Assembly: GCA_003116975.1 (NCBI GenBank) | Contig: BGKB01000011.1 | Span: forward strand, 310,001-374,000 | Length of the DNA: 64,000 nt | Reading direction: 5' to 3' | DNA from: Aurantiochytrium sp. KH105 | Taxonomy: Eukaryota > Sar > Bigyra > Thraustochytrida > Thraustochytriidae | Shown here: positions 41,343-50,438 of the stretch, one piece after another | How the letters are laid out: the number at the start of each line of letters is the position of its first letter | Numbering within the stretch: the stretch's first letter is position 1 | The notes under the pieces: model-generated | Database searches by the model: none | Told to the model about the DNA's origin: nothing | What the model saw: only the letters and a program-made list of their open reading frames with translations | Translations under genes and position numbers: made by a program

Positions 41343-41411
41343 TTAGGCCACAAGTGTAGGCGTGCGGGAGCCCTGCTCCGCCTCGAGCTTGGCGAGCATC
41401 TTGGGCGACAT
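41249..41411. repeat. 82-bp tandem duplication of the 3' end of the EF-hand gene
   Basis: CAATTGAGCCAAATTAGGCC at 41249 is repeated at 41331 with one base missing. Both copies run on through GGGAGCCCTGCTCCGCCTCG to GGGCGACAT. The outer copy still encodes about 22 residues of the protein's C-terminus on the minus strand (MSPKVLAALEAEQGSRTPTP) but is detached from the gene by the inner stop codon. Confidence 0.85.
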
Positions 41412-42638
41412 GTACTTCTTCGCCTCGGTCAGCTCGCGGTCCATCCACCACAGTTTGCCCTTGCCGGCGCCCGTCATCGTCAGCTTGATCGTGTTCAGAC
41501 GTTCCTCGGCGACAGCGAAAGCTTCGATGCACGCCTGGACCTTGGCGTCCGCCTCTGCGCGAGACTCCTCGGCACGTGTTTGGGCTTCGGCCGCGGCCTG
41601 AGCAGCAGCCTCCGAGGCGGCACGATCTTCCTCGGCTTGGGCGCGAGACTTGGCCGCCTCTTCGGCCTCGGCTTCGGCCTTGCGAGCGGCGGCAGAGGCG
41701 GCTTCACGAGCCTGCTCGGCAGCGGCGCGATCTTCCTCGGCCTTGGCTCGTGTCGATTCGGCATCGGCACGAGCCTCTTCTGCCTCGGCGCGCTCTTTGG
41801 CAGCAGATTCGCGATCCGCAGCAGCTTCAGCACGAGCCTCNNNNNNNNNNNNNNNNNNNTCGGCATTCTTGGCCTTGGACTCGGCTTCCACGGCAAGCTC
41901 TTCAGATGCGACGGCTTTGGCCTCGGCATCTTTGGCCTCCGTCTCCTCCTTGACGGCCACAGCCTCGGCTTCGAGAGCTGCGGCCTCACTTGCCTTGGCC
42001 TGGGTCTCTTGCTCGATGGCAGTCTCCTCACTGGCCTTGGCGGCAGCCTCGCTGGCCTTGGCCGACTCTTCATGAGCCTTGGCCTCGGCCTCGGCGTCGC
42101 GAGCCTTGTCAGCCGCGGCAGCAGCTTCCTTGGCGGCTTGGCGAGAAGCCTCCTCGTTCTCGCGAGCGATGCGCAGCTGCTCCGTCGATTCCTCTTGCGC
42201 ACGCTGCGACTCTTCTACAGCTTGCTGAGCCTCGACAAGCTTGGCCTGGTCCTCGTCGCTGCCTTGCGGGGCATGGACGAGTTCCTCCCACTTGACCTTG
42301 TAGTGGTAGACGAGAAACTCGGTGAGCGAGACCATCTTGTTGAAGTCGACGTCAACATCGCGCAGAGCCTTGCGCATGTCGGTGACGGTGACGGCCCCAA
42401 TGAGCTGCTCGAGCAGGATGTGGGCCTTGAACTCGTCGAGCTCATTGCCTTCGGCACCGCGGGAATCAAGCTCCTCGCATTTGCGGCAAAAGGTCCAGAT
42501 CTTTTCAGCTTGGTCGGCGTTGTCCTCGAAGGCGGGTCCGGTCTTCCAGTAGGCGTTGAGAAACCAGACGGCCTGAGCCTTGTACGTCTTGGCGTTCAAG
42601 CCCTTGAGAAGCTCCATGTCAGCTGAGGCCGAAGGCAT
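41343..42638 (-). CDS. EF-hand/coiled-coil protein, copy 1 (contains assembly gap)
   Basis: Same protein as copy 2, beginning MPSASADMELLKG at 42638 (AAAAATGCC) and ending GSRTPTLVA. The N-terminal ~115 residues form a globular domain with one good EF-hand loop (DVDFNKMVSLTE); the rest is Ala/Glu-rich coiled coil. The frame crosses a run of 19 N at 41841-41859. Aligned with copy 2, the bases flanking the N run are 529 bp apart there, so about 510 bp (170 codons) are missing or uncalled; the frame happens to be kept. The open frame upstream of 42638 (to 42896) is unlikely to be coding, since copy 2 starts at the equivalent place. The function is probably cytoskeletal or calcium-responsive; not established. 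Confidence 0.8.
   Translation of the reverse strand: MPSASADMELLKGLNAKTYKAQAVWFLNAYWKTGPAFEDNADQAEKIWTFCRKCEELDSRGAEGNELDEFKAHILLEQLIGAVTVTDMRKALRDVDVDFNKMVSLTEFLVYHYKVKWEELVHAPQGSDEDQAKLVEAQQAVEESQRAQEESTEQLRIARENEEASRQAAKEAAAAADKARDAEAEAKAHEESAKASEAAAKASEETAIEQETQAKASEAAALEAEAVAVKEETEAKDAEAKAVASEELAVEAESKAKNAXXXXXXXEARAEAAADRESAAKERAEAEEARADAESTRAKAEEDRAAAEQAREAASAAARKAEAEAEEAAKSRAQAEEDRAASEAAAQAAAEAQTRAEESRAEADAKVQACIEAFAVAEERLNTIKLTMTGAGKGKLWWMDRELTEAKKYMSPKMLAKLEAEQGSRTPTLVA
41841..41859. other. Assembly gap (19 N)
   Basis: Undetermined bases inside a repetitive coiled-coil gene. The nearly identical copy to the right has 529 bp in the corresponding interval (43485-44013), so the gap length is almost surely wrong unless the copy is truly deleted. 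Confidence 0.95.
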
Positions 42639-42986
42639 TTTTCTTATTCGTATTGGATCTCCGTGTTCGCGCGGACGAGAGTGGGCTGCGGCAGTCTCCG
42701 AATGAATGCACGACTTGTCGATTTGCACGAGGTGAACGAGCGCACGCAAAGAAGATCCAAAGTTCGCGTCGCGGGTGTGCAATTCATGCTCTTGTCCACC
42801 TTTGGGTGCGCGAGCAACTAATAGACCTCCTTTCTTGCTTTGAGTCGGGTCGCATGTGACTGGGAAGAAATGCACTACCCCAAGTCGTGCAATCACATCT
42901 TATCGTAACGTATATTCTCCCCCCACCCACCACACCGAACTTGAAAGATACAATTTCAACGCATGATTCTTTATTTCCTTTCGGAA
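42639..42986. promoter_or_regulatory. Spacer between the tandem EF-hand genes
   Basis: 348 bp holding the promoter and leader of copy 1 and the 3' end of copy 2. Unlike the coding parts, it has no close match to the leader of copy 2, so the duplication (or conversion) is largely confined to coding sequence. Confidence 0.45.
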
Positions 42987-44792
42987 TCAGGCCACGAGAG
43001 TTGGCGTGCGGGAGCCCTGCTCCGCCTCGAGCTTGGCGAGCATCTTGGGCGACATGTACTTCTTCGCCTCGGTCAGCTCGCGGTCCATCCACCACAGTTT
43101 GCCCTTGCCGGCGCCCGTCATCGTCAGCTTGATCGTGTTCAGACGTTCCTCGGCGACAGCGAAAGCTTCGATGCACGCCTGGACCTTGGCGTCCGCCTCT
43201 GCGCGAGACTCCTCGGCACGTGTTTGGGCTTCGGCCGCGGCCTGAGCAGCAGCCTCCGAGGCGGCACGATCTTCCTCGGCTTGGGCGCGAGACTTGGCCG
43301 CCTCTTCGGCCTCGGCTTCGGCCTTGCGAGCGGCGGCAGAGGCGGCTTCACGAGCCTGCTCGGCAGCGGCGCGATCTTCCTCGGCCTTGGCTCGTGTCGA
43401 TTCGGCATCGGCACGAGCCTCTTCTGCCTCGGCGCGCTCTTTGGCAGCAGATTCGCGATCCGCAGCAGCTTCAGCACGAGCCTCCTCTGCCTTGGTACGC
43501 TCCGCAGTTGCCTTGGCGCTTTCTTCTTCGGCAGTAGCGCGCTCTGCCGAAGCCTTGGTGCGCTCTTCCTCGGCCTTGGAACGCTGAGTCTTGGCACTCT
43601 CGGCGGCGACACGAGCAACGTCGCGAGCTTCGGCGGCGGCCTGCGTAAGCTTGGTCTGCTTGCGGAGTGCAGCTTCCTCGAGAATGCGGGCACGCTGCAG
43701 AGGCATCGGGTCCTTTACAAGAAGCTGCGCGAGCTCGTTCGCGGCAGTACCGCGCTTGACCGCACCAGCGCTCTCGTCTTCGCTAATGCCCCGCAGTTTG
43801 TCGCATTGGTTCTTGAACGCAGTCTCTTCGGCTTTGATAGCCTCCACAGCGGATTGCACTGCAGCCTCGGCCTCGCGCTGCTCGTCTTCGGCTTCAGCGG
43901 CAACACCTTCCTTGGCAATGGCGTCGGCCTCCTCCTTGACGGCGTCTTGCTCGGCGGTCGTCGCTTCGGCCTCAGCCGCCACAGCCTTCTTCTCAGCGGC
44001 TACGGCCTCGGCTTCGGCATTCTTGGCCTTGGACTCGGCTTCCACGGCAAGCTCTTCAGATGCGACGGCTTTGGCCTCGGCATCTTTGGCCTCCGTCTCC
44101 TCCTTGACGGCCACAGCCTCGGCTTCGAGAGCTGCGGCCTCACTTGCCTTGGCCTGGGTCTCTTGCTCGATGGCAGTCTCCTCACTGGCCTTGGCGGCAG
44201 CCTCGCTGGCCTTGGCCGACTCTTCATGAGCCTTGGCCTCGGCCTCGGCGTCGCGAGCCTTGTCAGCCGCGGCAGCAGCTTCCTTGGCGGCTTGGCGAGA
44301 AGCCTCCTCGTTCTCGCGAGCGATGCGCAGCTGCTCCGTCGATTCCTCTTGCGCACGCTGCGACTCTTCTACAGCTTGCTGAGCCTCGACAAGCTTGGCC
44401 TGGTCCTCGTCGCTGCCTTGCGGGGCATGGACGAGTTCCTCCCACTTGACCTTGTAGTGGTAGACGAGAAACTCGGTGAGCGAGACCATCTTGTTGAAGT
44501 CGACGTCAACATCGCGCAGAGCCTTGCGCATGTCGGTGACGGTGACGGCCCCAATGAGCTGCTCGAGCAGGATGTGGGCCTTGAACTCGTCGAGCTCATT
44601 GCCTTCGGCACCGCGGGAATCAAGCTCCTCGCATTTGCGGCAAAAGGTCCAGATCTTTTCAGCTTGGTCGGCGTTGTCCTCGAAGGCGGGTCCGGTCTTC
44701 CAGTAGGCGTTGAGAAACCAGACGGCCTGAGCCTTGTACGTCTTGGCGTTCAAGCCCTTGAGAAGCTCCATGTCAGCCGAGGCTTCGGACAT
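42987..44792 (-). CDS. EF-hand/coiled-coil protein, copy 2 (intact)
   Basis: 601 residues starting MSEASADMELLKGLNAKTYK at 44792 (AAAGATGTC). Residues ~8-120 form an alpha-helical domain with an EF-hand-like loop DVDFNKMVSLTE (Asp1, Asp3, Asn5, Ser9, Glu12) and the downstream YHYKVKWEELVHAPQG. I recall this N-terminal layout in uncharacterised EF-hand coiled-coil proteins of several protist and invertebrate genomes. From ~125 to ~550 the protein is almost pure Ala/Glu/Lys heptad-like sequence, predicted as a very long coiled coil, interrupted near 315-345 by a more varied segment (CDKLRGISEDE). The end (KLWWMDRELTEAKKYMSPKM) is distinctive. No catalytic motif. Likely a structural, calcium-sensing cytoskeletal protein; that role is inference. 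Confidence 0.85.
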   Translation of the reverse strand: MSEASADMELLKGLNAKTYKAQAVWFLNAYWKTGPAFEDNADQAEKIWTFCRKCEELDSRGAEGNELDEFKAHILLEQLIGAVTVTDMRKALRDVDVDFNKMVSLTEFLVYHYKVKWEELVHAPQGSDEDQAKLVEAQQAVEESQRAQEESTEQLRIARENEEASRQAAKEAAAAADKARDAEAEAKAHEESAKASEAAAKASEETAIEQETQAKASEAAALEAEAVAVKEETEAKDAEAKAVASEELAVEAESKAKNAEAEAVAAEKKAVAAEAEATTAEQDAVKEEADAIAKEGVAAEAEDEQREAEAAVQSAVEAIKAEETAFKNQCDKLRGISEDESAGAVKRGTAANELAQLLVKDPMPLQRARILEEAALRKQTKLTQAAAEARDVARVAAESAKTQRSKAEEERTKASAERATAEEESAKATAERTKAEEARAEAAADRESAAKERAEAEEARADAESTRAKAEEDRAAAEQAREAASAAARKAEAEAEEAAKSRAQAEEDRAASEAAAQAAAEAQTRAEESRAEADAKVQACIEAFAVAEERLNTIKLTMTGAGKGKLWWMDRELTEAKKYMSPKMLAKLEAEQGSRTPTLVA

Positions 44793-45101
44793 CTTTCCTT
44801 TTTAACAATGAGACTGACTGCCTGCCTTTCTGCACACAAGGATATCAATCGTTCAGATTCGCAAATACTTTTGGTGAGCACGACGCTTCTTCGCTTTGCT
44901 ATTGGGGTCTGTCTGCAGTGCCGGCGCGCGCGCGTCCTGGCTGGGCAACAGCGCCTCGCACATGCATTGCGCGCGCATTGCACCACCGTCCGCCGCCCCT
45001 CCCCCCCACACACGGCACCCCCACAGTTCAAGCACGACCCGGGTCGGGACATTCGTCGTTGCGACTGGCCCTCCTCCTTTTCTCTCCCTGTTCATATAGA
45101 A
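44793..45101. promoter_or_regulatory. Spacer between EF-hand copy 2 and the ABCC gene
   Basis: 309 bp containing the copy 2 promoter and the ABCC 3' end (the two genes are in tandem on the minus strand). A GCGCGCGCG run near 44922 and C-rich stretches; no gene seen. Confidence 0.45.
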
Positions 45102-48100
45102 TCAATGCTCCTCCCCCCCCCTGGCCGAATCGGAGGCAGAGATCGCGGCCTTCCAGAGCGCAGCGTACTGCGACGCTGGATCTTGCAAAAGGTCTGCAGG
45201 ACGTCCGGCCTCAAGAAGGGCCCCCTGCTCGAGAACGCAAATTTGGTCGCAGTGCGCCGTGGACGCAAGTCTGTGTGCGACAATGATCAGCGTGCGGCCC
45301 TTGCACGCATGTTGGAGCGTGTTCTGAATGGCAAGATCGGCAGCCTCGTCGACGGAACTTGTGCCCTCGTCGACGCAAATGATGCGCGCATTCTTGAGCA
45401 AGGCGCGGCCAAACGCCAAGAGCTGTCGCTGACCTGCCGACAGGTTTGAGCCACCCTCCGAGAGCACATGGGACAGGCCTGACTTGCGTGTCTGGATATG
45501 AAACGAGACGGAGCCAGGGCTTTGCTCGCGGTCGTCAGCAGCCCCAAGTGATGCCACAAAGTCGGCGAGGTGCACGTTTCCAAGCGCTTGCCAGATCTCG
45601 TCGTCCGTGTGCTCGTCAAATGGGTCGAGATTCGAGCGAATCGTCCCGGCAAAGAGAGTCGGCGACTGCGGCACAATGGCCAGCGCGCGGCCTCGCAGTG
45701 TTTGCAAGGGGACCTTGGCAATGTTGACGCCGTCGATTGTGATGCGTCCATGAACAGCCTCAACGATGCGAAACAAAGCGACCGCACTCACGGTGCTCTT
45801 TCCACTCCCAGATCGTCCAACCAGCGCCGTGCTCTTTCCTCCGGGGATGGTCATGGTGAGGTTCTTCAATACAAACGGAAGACCGTCGCGATATCGAGTC
45901 GAATAGTTTTCAAAACAAATCTCCCCCTGCGCAGGCCAAGCCTCGTCCACGGCCGAAGCCCGGCCCACTGCAACGCTCGCGGGCCCTTCTTCATGACGTC
46001 GAGCCTTGCGCATCACAGCTACTGCGTCGTCAGGGCTGTTCGATAGACCATCGTCGTTCTTGTCATCGTCGCTATCATCGTCGTCGATGGTATCGCGCTC
46101 GGTTGGCGTCGACTCGATGAAGAAACGCACGCGCTCCACAGAAGTGAACTGTGCTTCAAGCTCGGCAGCCTGTCGCGTTGCAAATTGAAGAATCCCCGCC
46201 GTCTGCAAGCTGCTACTCAACACGAGACCTGCCAAACCAGCGGAAATGGTCGAAGCAAAAATGATACACAGCATCGCCGATGCCGCAACAATTGACGTTG
46301 TAATGTAGTCGAGACGAAAACCGATCCATCGGTTGGCCATGTAGAATCCAAGGTAACCCCTCGAGGACTCCTCGACGAGAACGTATTGGCGATTGATCGC
46401 AGCATCAAGACGACCGTAGGCGCGCGTGTCAGTGAGACCAAGCACGAGCGACTGCACCTGGCTAATCAATGGAGATCTCGAAATGCTGTCGATGCGCTTC
46501 ATCTGCCGCACCACGCGGCGGAAATAATTGAGAAGCCGCACATACAGAAAAACGAGAGGAACGACTGCCACGAGAAAGGCCGGCAGCGCTGCAGCCACCA
46601 CAATAATCGCCAAAAAGGTACGCACGAGTAGCGAAATACAAACCTCGGCAATGTCGACCAAAAGGGTGTCAATCTTGTCAATGTCGCTGCTGAAACGCGC
46701 GAGGATACGGCCAAGTGGCGTGACCTGGAAAAAATCCATGCGCGCGCGCATGCAAGCGAGGAATGCTGCGTCGTGTAGGCCCTGCGAGGCGCGAAGAAGC
46801 GCGCGACCAAATATCACGCCGCGCAAAACCATAAAAAAGGTCACAACAATCATGAACACGCCGTAGATTGTGTTGTAGAACCAAGGCTCCATCACAAAAG
46901 TATCGGCAGTCCATGCCGTGAGCCACGCCTCGCTTGCGTTCTTGCTGCCCTCAGATAGCCAAAAGAGCAAAAAGCAAAAGAGAAGGACGCATCTGCCGCC
47001 CGCGCTCTTTGCAAAAGCGCGAATGGTTGTCTTGGACACGGCACCAACCTGGCGGTCCTCTTGTGTTGTGAGTTTCCCAAGTCGCGTGCCGTCCTCATCG
47101 GGAAGGTTCAGTTCCGAGCTGACAATGCGTGCCACAGCCTCGGTGCTACTCGAAACGACGTCTTCGTCCTCATCTTCGAGAATTGTACTTGCTTCGCGAT
47201 TGTAGAGAATCTCGGCATTTTCGTCGGATGTCATCGCCTTACTTTCGTCGCCAAGCATGTCTCCTCCCCGTTCTTCATTTCTTTTTTGACCTTGGTCTTG
47301 AGCAGCAGAAGATTCGGCATTGCCAGAGTCTTGATCAGCCTCTGCCGAGTCCTTGTGGGCGTCAAATGCCGTGGAAAGAACCATGTGACCGTACTCGCTA
47401 TCGAGAAGCTCATTGTATGTTCCCTTGGCGACAATTCGCATGTCTTGTAATACCACGACCTGGTCTGCCTCCTTGAGAAGATGCAGACCGTGCGTGACGA
47501 GGACGACTGTCTTGTCACGCAGGGCAGAGCGAATACATTCCTTCCAAATGTGGGCTGACACGTGGGCGTCCACTGCCGAGAGGACGTCGTCGAGCAAATA
47601 AACGTCACAATCTGCGTAGACTGCGCGGGCCAAAGCGAGTCGTGCCTTTTGGCCTCCAGAAACGTTGATACCACGTTCCCCAAGCTCTGTCGAAAGTCCA
47701 CTGGGAAGAGCTTTGAGGTCCGGCTCAAGCGCAGCAACACGAATGGCTCTGCGGAATTTTGCGGCTTCATATGGTTTTCCAAAGAGGATGTTCTCTTGAA
47801 AAGTGGCATTAAAGACCCACGGATTTTGGCCGACGTAAGCAATCGATCCGCGAATGCAAGATCGGCCCTGTGTCCGCCTCATGTCGCCAAGCAAGCTCGC
47901 AAAGAGCGACGATTTGCCGCTACCGACAGCGCCGACAATGCAAGTGAGCGAGGCTTGGCGAATGGCGAGCGACTCGACTCGCAAAGGCGACGCGGACTCC
48001 TCTTCTTCGCCTCCCTCGTCCTCCTTCTCCGCGCCCTTTCGACTCTCTTTTTGCTTTGCAGAAGAATTTCCTTCGTTCGAGCCTTCTGAAGCACGCAAGG

Positions 48101-49604
48101 ATCCCCAGGTGAAGTGAGCGTCTTGCACTTCGATTGCCGGGACGCTACGATCGCTTGCAGCGTCGAGATGGTCTGTAGACTGCTCGGGAATAATTTCTTC
48201 GAGTTTGAGATAGTCGCCAATGCGCTGAAGACCAACGGCCGCCTCTGCGGTAAATCGCACCGAGAGCGGAAGCACCGAGAGTGGGAAGCGAGAGACGTTG
48301 AAGAGCGAAAGCGTCGCAAAAGCTTGCGAGGCCGTCAGTGTCTCGCCCAATATGGCCGTGTGGACAAGGAAACTAGCAAAGGAGGTGACGAGCGGGATCA
48401 CCTGAGACAGGGCAGCATTGACCGCCTTGACGTAGGTAGTGTGACGAATCTTGACAAGCTCTGCGGCACGAACACGGGCTACTTTTTCTACAAAACTGGA
48501 CTCCCAGGCGTATAATTTGATGAGCTGCGCTGCTTGAAGAATCTCATTCATGAGAGTGACTCGTTCGTCGGTAATCTTGATGGACTGCCGACGAAGCCTG
48601 CTCGTCACTCGCGCAATGCGAGCCTGGATTGGAACGCTGAGAATAAGAATGACAAAGCCTGCCAGGATCGAGGGACCAAGCACCCAGAGTCCGACGAGGA
48701 TGATGGTGAGAAGGGTGATGGGCGTGGAAGCAATAAAGATACCGTACGTGCACGCCTCACGAAGGCGCTCAACGTCGTTGGACATCATGTTGAGCAGCTG
48801 TCCGGCGGCATTGCCAGAGTTCCGGAGGCGAGTGGTCTTTTGAAAGAGTAGAGCGGCAGCAGCAGCGCGAACATTGATGCCTGTGACGCAGGCGATGGCC
48901 CAGTGCTGGTTAATAAAGACGGAGCGAAAGATTTCTCCAATGCCAAAGAGCACAGCATATACAAAACCAAAGTACGGGATCTCCAAGCTCCCGGCTGTGA
49001 CGGTGTCTGCAGTGCCGGCCGCAAAGTCGTCGAGCAAGTTCAGGATTTGCACGAGAAGGACTGCATTTGTGGTCATGATGACCACGAGCCAGGCCATGTG
49101 GTACATGAAGGCCTGAAAGTACTCATAACCAAAGACTGGGATGAGCGCGCGCCAAAGACGAGCACCCTCGCGACCCCGTTTCTCCAGCTCTCGATGCCAC
49201 GCGGCTTCGAGTTTCTTGGTGAGAATTTCGCTTTTATGGCGGTGGAGAAGATGCCAGAGCTCGCCCGGTTCGATCTCGCGTTTGAAGGCCACGTTCATGA
49301 GCGGCGTCGCCCACGAGAAGGTCCATCTTCGGAACAGACCTGCCCTCTGAAAGTTGTCCCAGAATTGGCCCGTGGCGGCCTCGGAATCTCTCTCCGCGGC
49401 CCCGGGATGCTCTTTGCGCTCGCCGGCGAGGGCCTCGAGCTCGTCCCCGCGAGCGGCCGCCGAGACGCCAGCGGGCTCTGCGCGGCTGGCCCCGCTCTGG
49501 CCTCGCTCTTGCGCGCGCGGGGTAGCGGGCGCGGCCGCAGACGCAGCCGCGGCTCGCGTTCCGCCCTCGGCGCTGCCGCCCGCCGCCGGGGCATCGGCGG
49601 CCAT
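45102..49604 (-). CDS. ABCC/MRP-type full ABC transporter
   Basis: 1500 residues from an ATG at 49604 (CCATCCATGGCC). A disordered Ala/Gly-rich lead of ~80 residues precedes the first membrane domain (FWDNFQRAGLFRRWTFSWAT, then hydrophobic helices), so the extra TMD0 of long MRPs is absent. NBD1 has GAVGSGKSS (~560), VSGGQKARLALARA and LLDDVLSAVDAHV, with Asp in place of the catalytic Glu, as is usual in MRP NBD1. The second membrane domain follows, then NBD2 with VGRSGSGKST (~1266), LSAGQRQLLAFGRALL and CVDEGTSSVD, keeping the Glu. MRPs export glutathione or glucuronide conjugates and other organic anions from plasma or vacuolar membranes. The open frame reaches further upstream (to 50087) but only through repeat-rich sequence. 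Confidence 0.92.
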   Translation of the reverse strand: MAADAPAAGGSAEGGTRAAAASAAAPATPRAQERGQSGASRAEPAGVSAAARGDELEALAGERKEHPGAAERDSEAATGQFWDNFQRAGLFRRWTFSWATPLMNVAFKREIEPGELWHLLHRHKSEILTKKLEAAWHRELEKRGREGARLWRALIPVFGYEYFQAFMYHMAWLVVIMTTNAVLLVQILNLLDDFAAGTADTVTAGSLEIPYFGFVYAVLFGIGEIFRSVFINQHWAIACVTGINVRAAAAALLFQKTTRLRNSGNAAGQLLNMMSNDVERLREACTYGIFIASTPITLLTIILVGLWVLGPSILAGFVILILSVPIQARIARVTSRLRRQSIKITDERVTLMNEILQAAQLIKLYAWESSFVEKVARVRAAELVKIRHTTYVKAVNAALSQVIPLVTSFASFLVHTAILGETLTASQAFATLSLFNVSRFPLSVLPLSVRFTAEAAVGLQRIGDYLKLEEIIPEQSTDHLDAASDRSVPAIEVQDAHFTWGSLRASEGSNEGNSSAKQKESRKGAEKEDEGGEEEESASPLRVESLAIRQASLTCIVGAVGSGKSSLFASLLGDMRRTQGRSCIRGSIAYVGQNPWVFNATFQENILFGKPYEAAKFRRAIRVAALEPDLKALPSGLSTELGERGINVSGGQKARLALARAVYADCDVYLLDDVLSAVDAHVSAHIWKECIRSALRDKTVVLVTHGLHLLKEADQVVVLQDMRIVAKGTYNELLDSEYGHMVLSTAFDAHKDSAEADQDSGNAESSAAQDQGQKRNEERGGDMLGDESKAMTSDENAEILYNREASTILEDEDEDVVSSSTEAVARIVSSELNLPDEDGTRLGKLTTQEDRQVGAVSKTTIRAFAKSAGGRCVLLFCFLLFWLSEGSKNASEAWLTAWTADTFVMEPWFYNTIYGVFMIVVTFFMVLRGVIFGRALLRASQGLHDAAFLACMRARMDFFQVTPLGRILARFSSDIDKIDTLLVDIAEVCISLLVRTFLAIIVVAAALPAFLVAVVPLVFLYVRLLNYFRRVVRQMKRIDSISRSPLISQVQSLVLGLTDTRAYGRLDAAINRQYVLVEESSRGYLGFYMANRWIGFRLDYITTSIVAASAMLCIIFASTISAGLAGLVLSSSLQTAGILQFATRQAAELEAQFTSVERVRFFIESTPTERDTIDDDDSDDDKNDDGLSNSPDDAVAVMRKARRHEEGPASVAVGRASAVDEAWPAQGEICFENYSTRYRDGLPFVLKNLTMTIPGGKSTALVGRSGSGKSTVSAVALFRIVEAVHGRITIDGVNIAKVPLQTLRGRALAIVPQSPTLFAGTIRSNLDPFDEHTDDEIWQALGNVHLADFVASLGAADDREQSPGSVSFHIQTRKSGLSHVLSEGGSNLSAGQRQLLAFGRALLKNARIICVDEGTSSVDEAADLAIQNTLQHACKGRTLIIVAHRLASTAHCDQICVLEQGALLEAGRPADLLQDPASQYAALWKAAISASDSARGGEEH

Positions 49605-50438
49605 GGATGGAATGGATGGACGCCTGGATGCCTCGATGCCTCGATGCCTCGATGCCTTTCGCGCCGCGGCCGCGCCTCGCTCTCCGCGCGCGCCCGGCGC
49701 CGCTCGCGCCCGAGCTCGCGATCGGGTTCTGCCCGCGAGACGAGTCAGTCCTGCAGCAGCAGCCGCCGCCGCAGCTGCAACGAGACGGAACAGAGTCTTG
49801 ACAGCCCGACTGAGAGCGAGCAGTGGCAGACGTTGAATCGACGGTGGATCGAGTGTGACCGGCAGTGGCTGATGGGAAGACCGGATGGAGGATTGTGCCC
49901 GACGAGAATGCCGCCGAGACCATCGCACGCGACCGACTCGGACGGACGGATGGACGCATGGAGGGATGGGGGACGGGCGGATGCATAATTGCATGGATGC
50001 AAAACTGCATGGACGCTCGGTCAGGGCACGACTCGAGTCGCCTCGACGAACGGTGAGAGCTTCTCGTCGCCAGCCAGGTTGGGTCATTTACGTGTAAGGA
50101 GGGGGAGTAGGCGTTGACAAAGACGAGACCGAGGCGGAGAAGAAGAACGCGAGGTTTGCAGACAGGAAAGCGCCGTGACAGGGGTGAAGAAGAAGGACTC
50201 GAGGTCCGGCCGGCACAGTCACGCGCAAGGAAGCAGGGAGGAGGAGAACATAAAATAAAAAGATGGGTTTGGTGAATGTTGTTGGGATGAGCAGGTGCAG
50301 ATCTTGTATTTCAACGCATACAGGTGGCGAGTGGTCGGTACATCTGGCAAGTGGTGGTGGTACATAATCTTTTCAAAGAGAAAGGAGAACTCGGAGGGAA
50401 GAAGCCCGACTCGAGAGAACAGTAGTGGACGAACAGAA
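49605..50438. promoter_or_regulatory. ABCC leader/promoter region and 3' end of the metalloprotease gene
   Basis: 834 bp between genes in tandem on the minus strand. Contains GATGCCTC units at about 49628-49660 and GGATGGA/GGACGGA units near 49944-49975. Overlapping open frames are biased by these repeats. The stretch 50220-50438 is probably the metalloprotease 3' UTR. Confidence 0.45.

Noticed and set aside
42963-45449. 828-codon plus-strand frame across the EF-hand gene and ABCC 3' end
   Set aside because: Antisense of Ala/Glu coiled-coil codons (Gly/Leu/Ser-rich), crossing two real genes; no start context or family.
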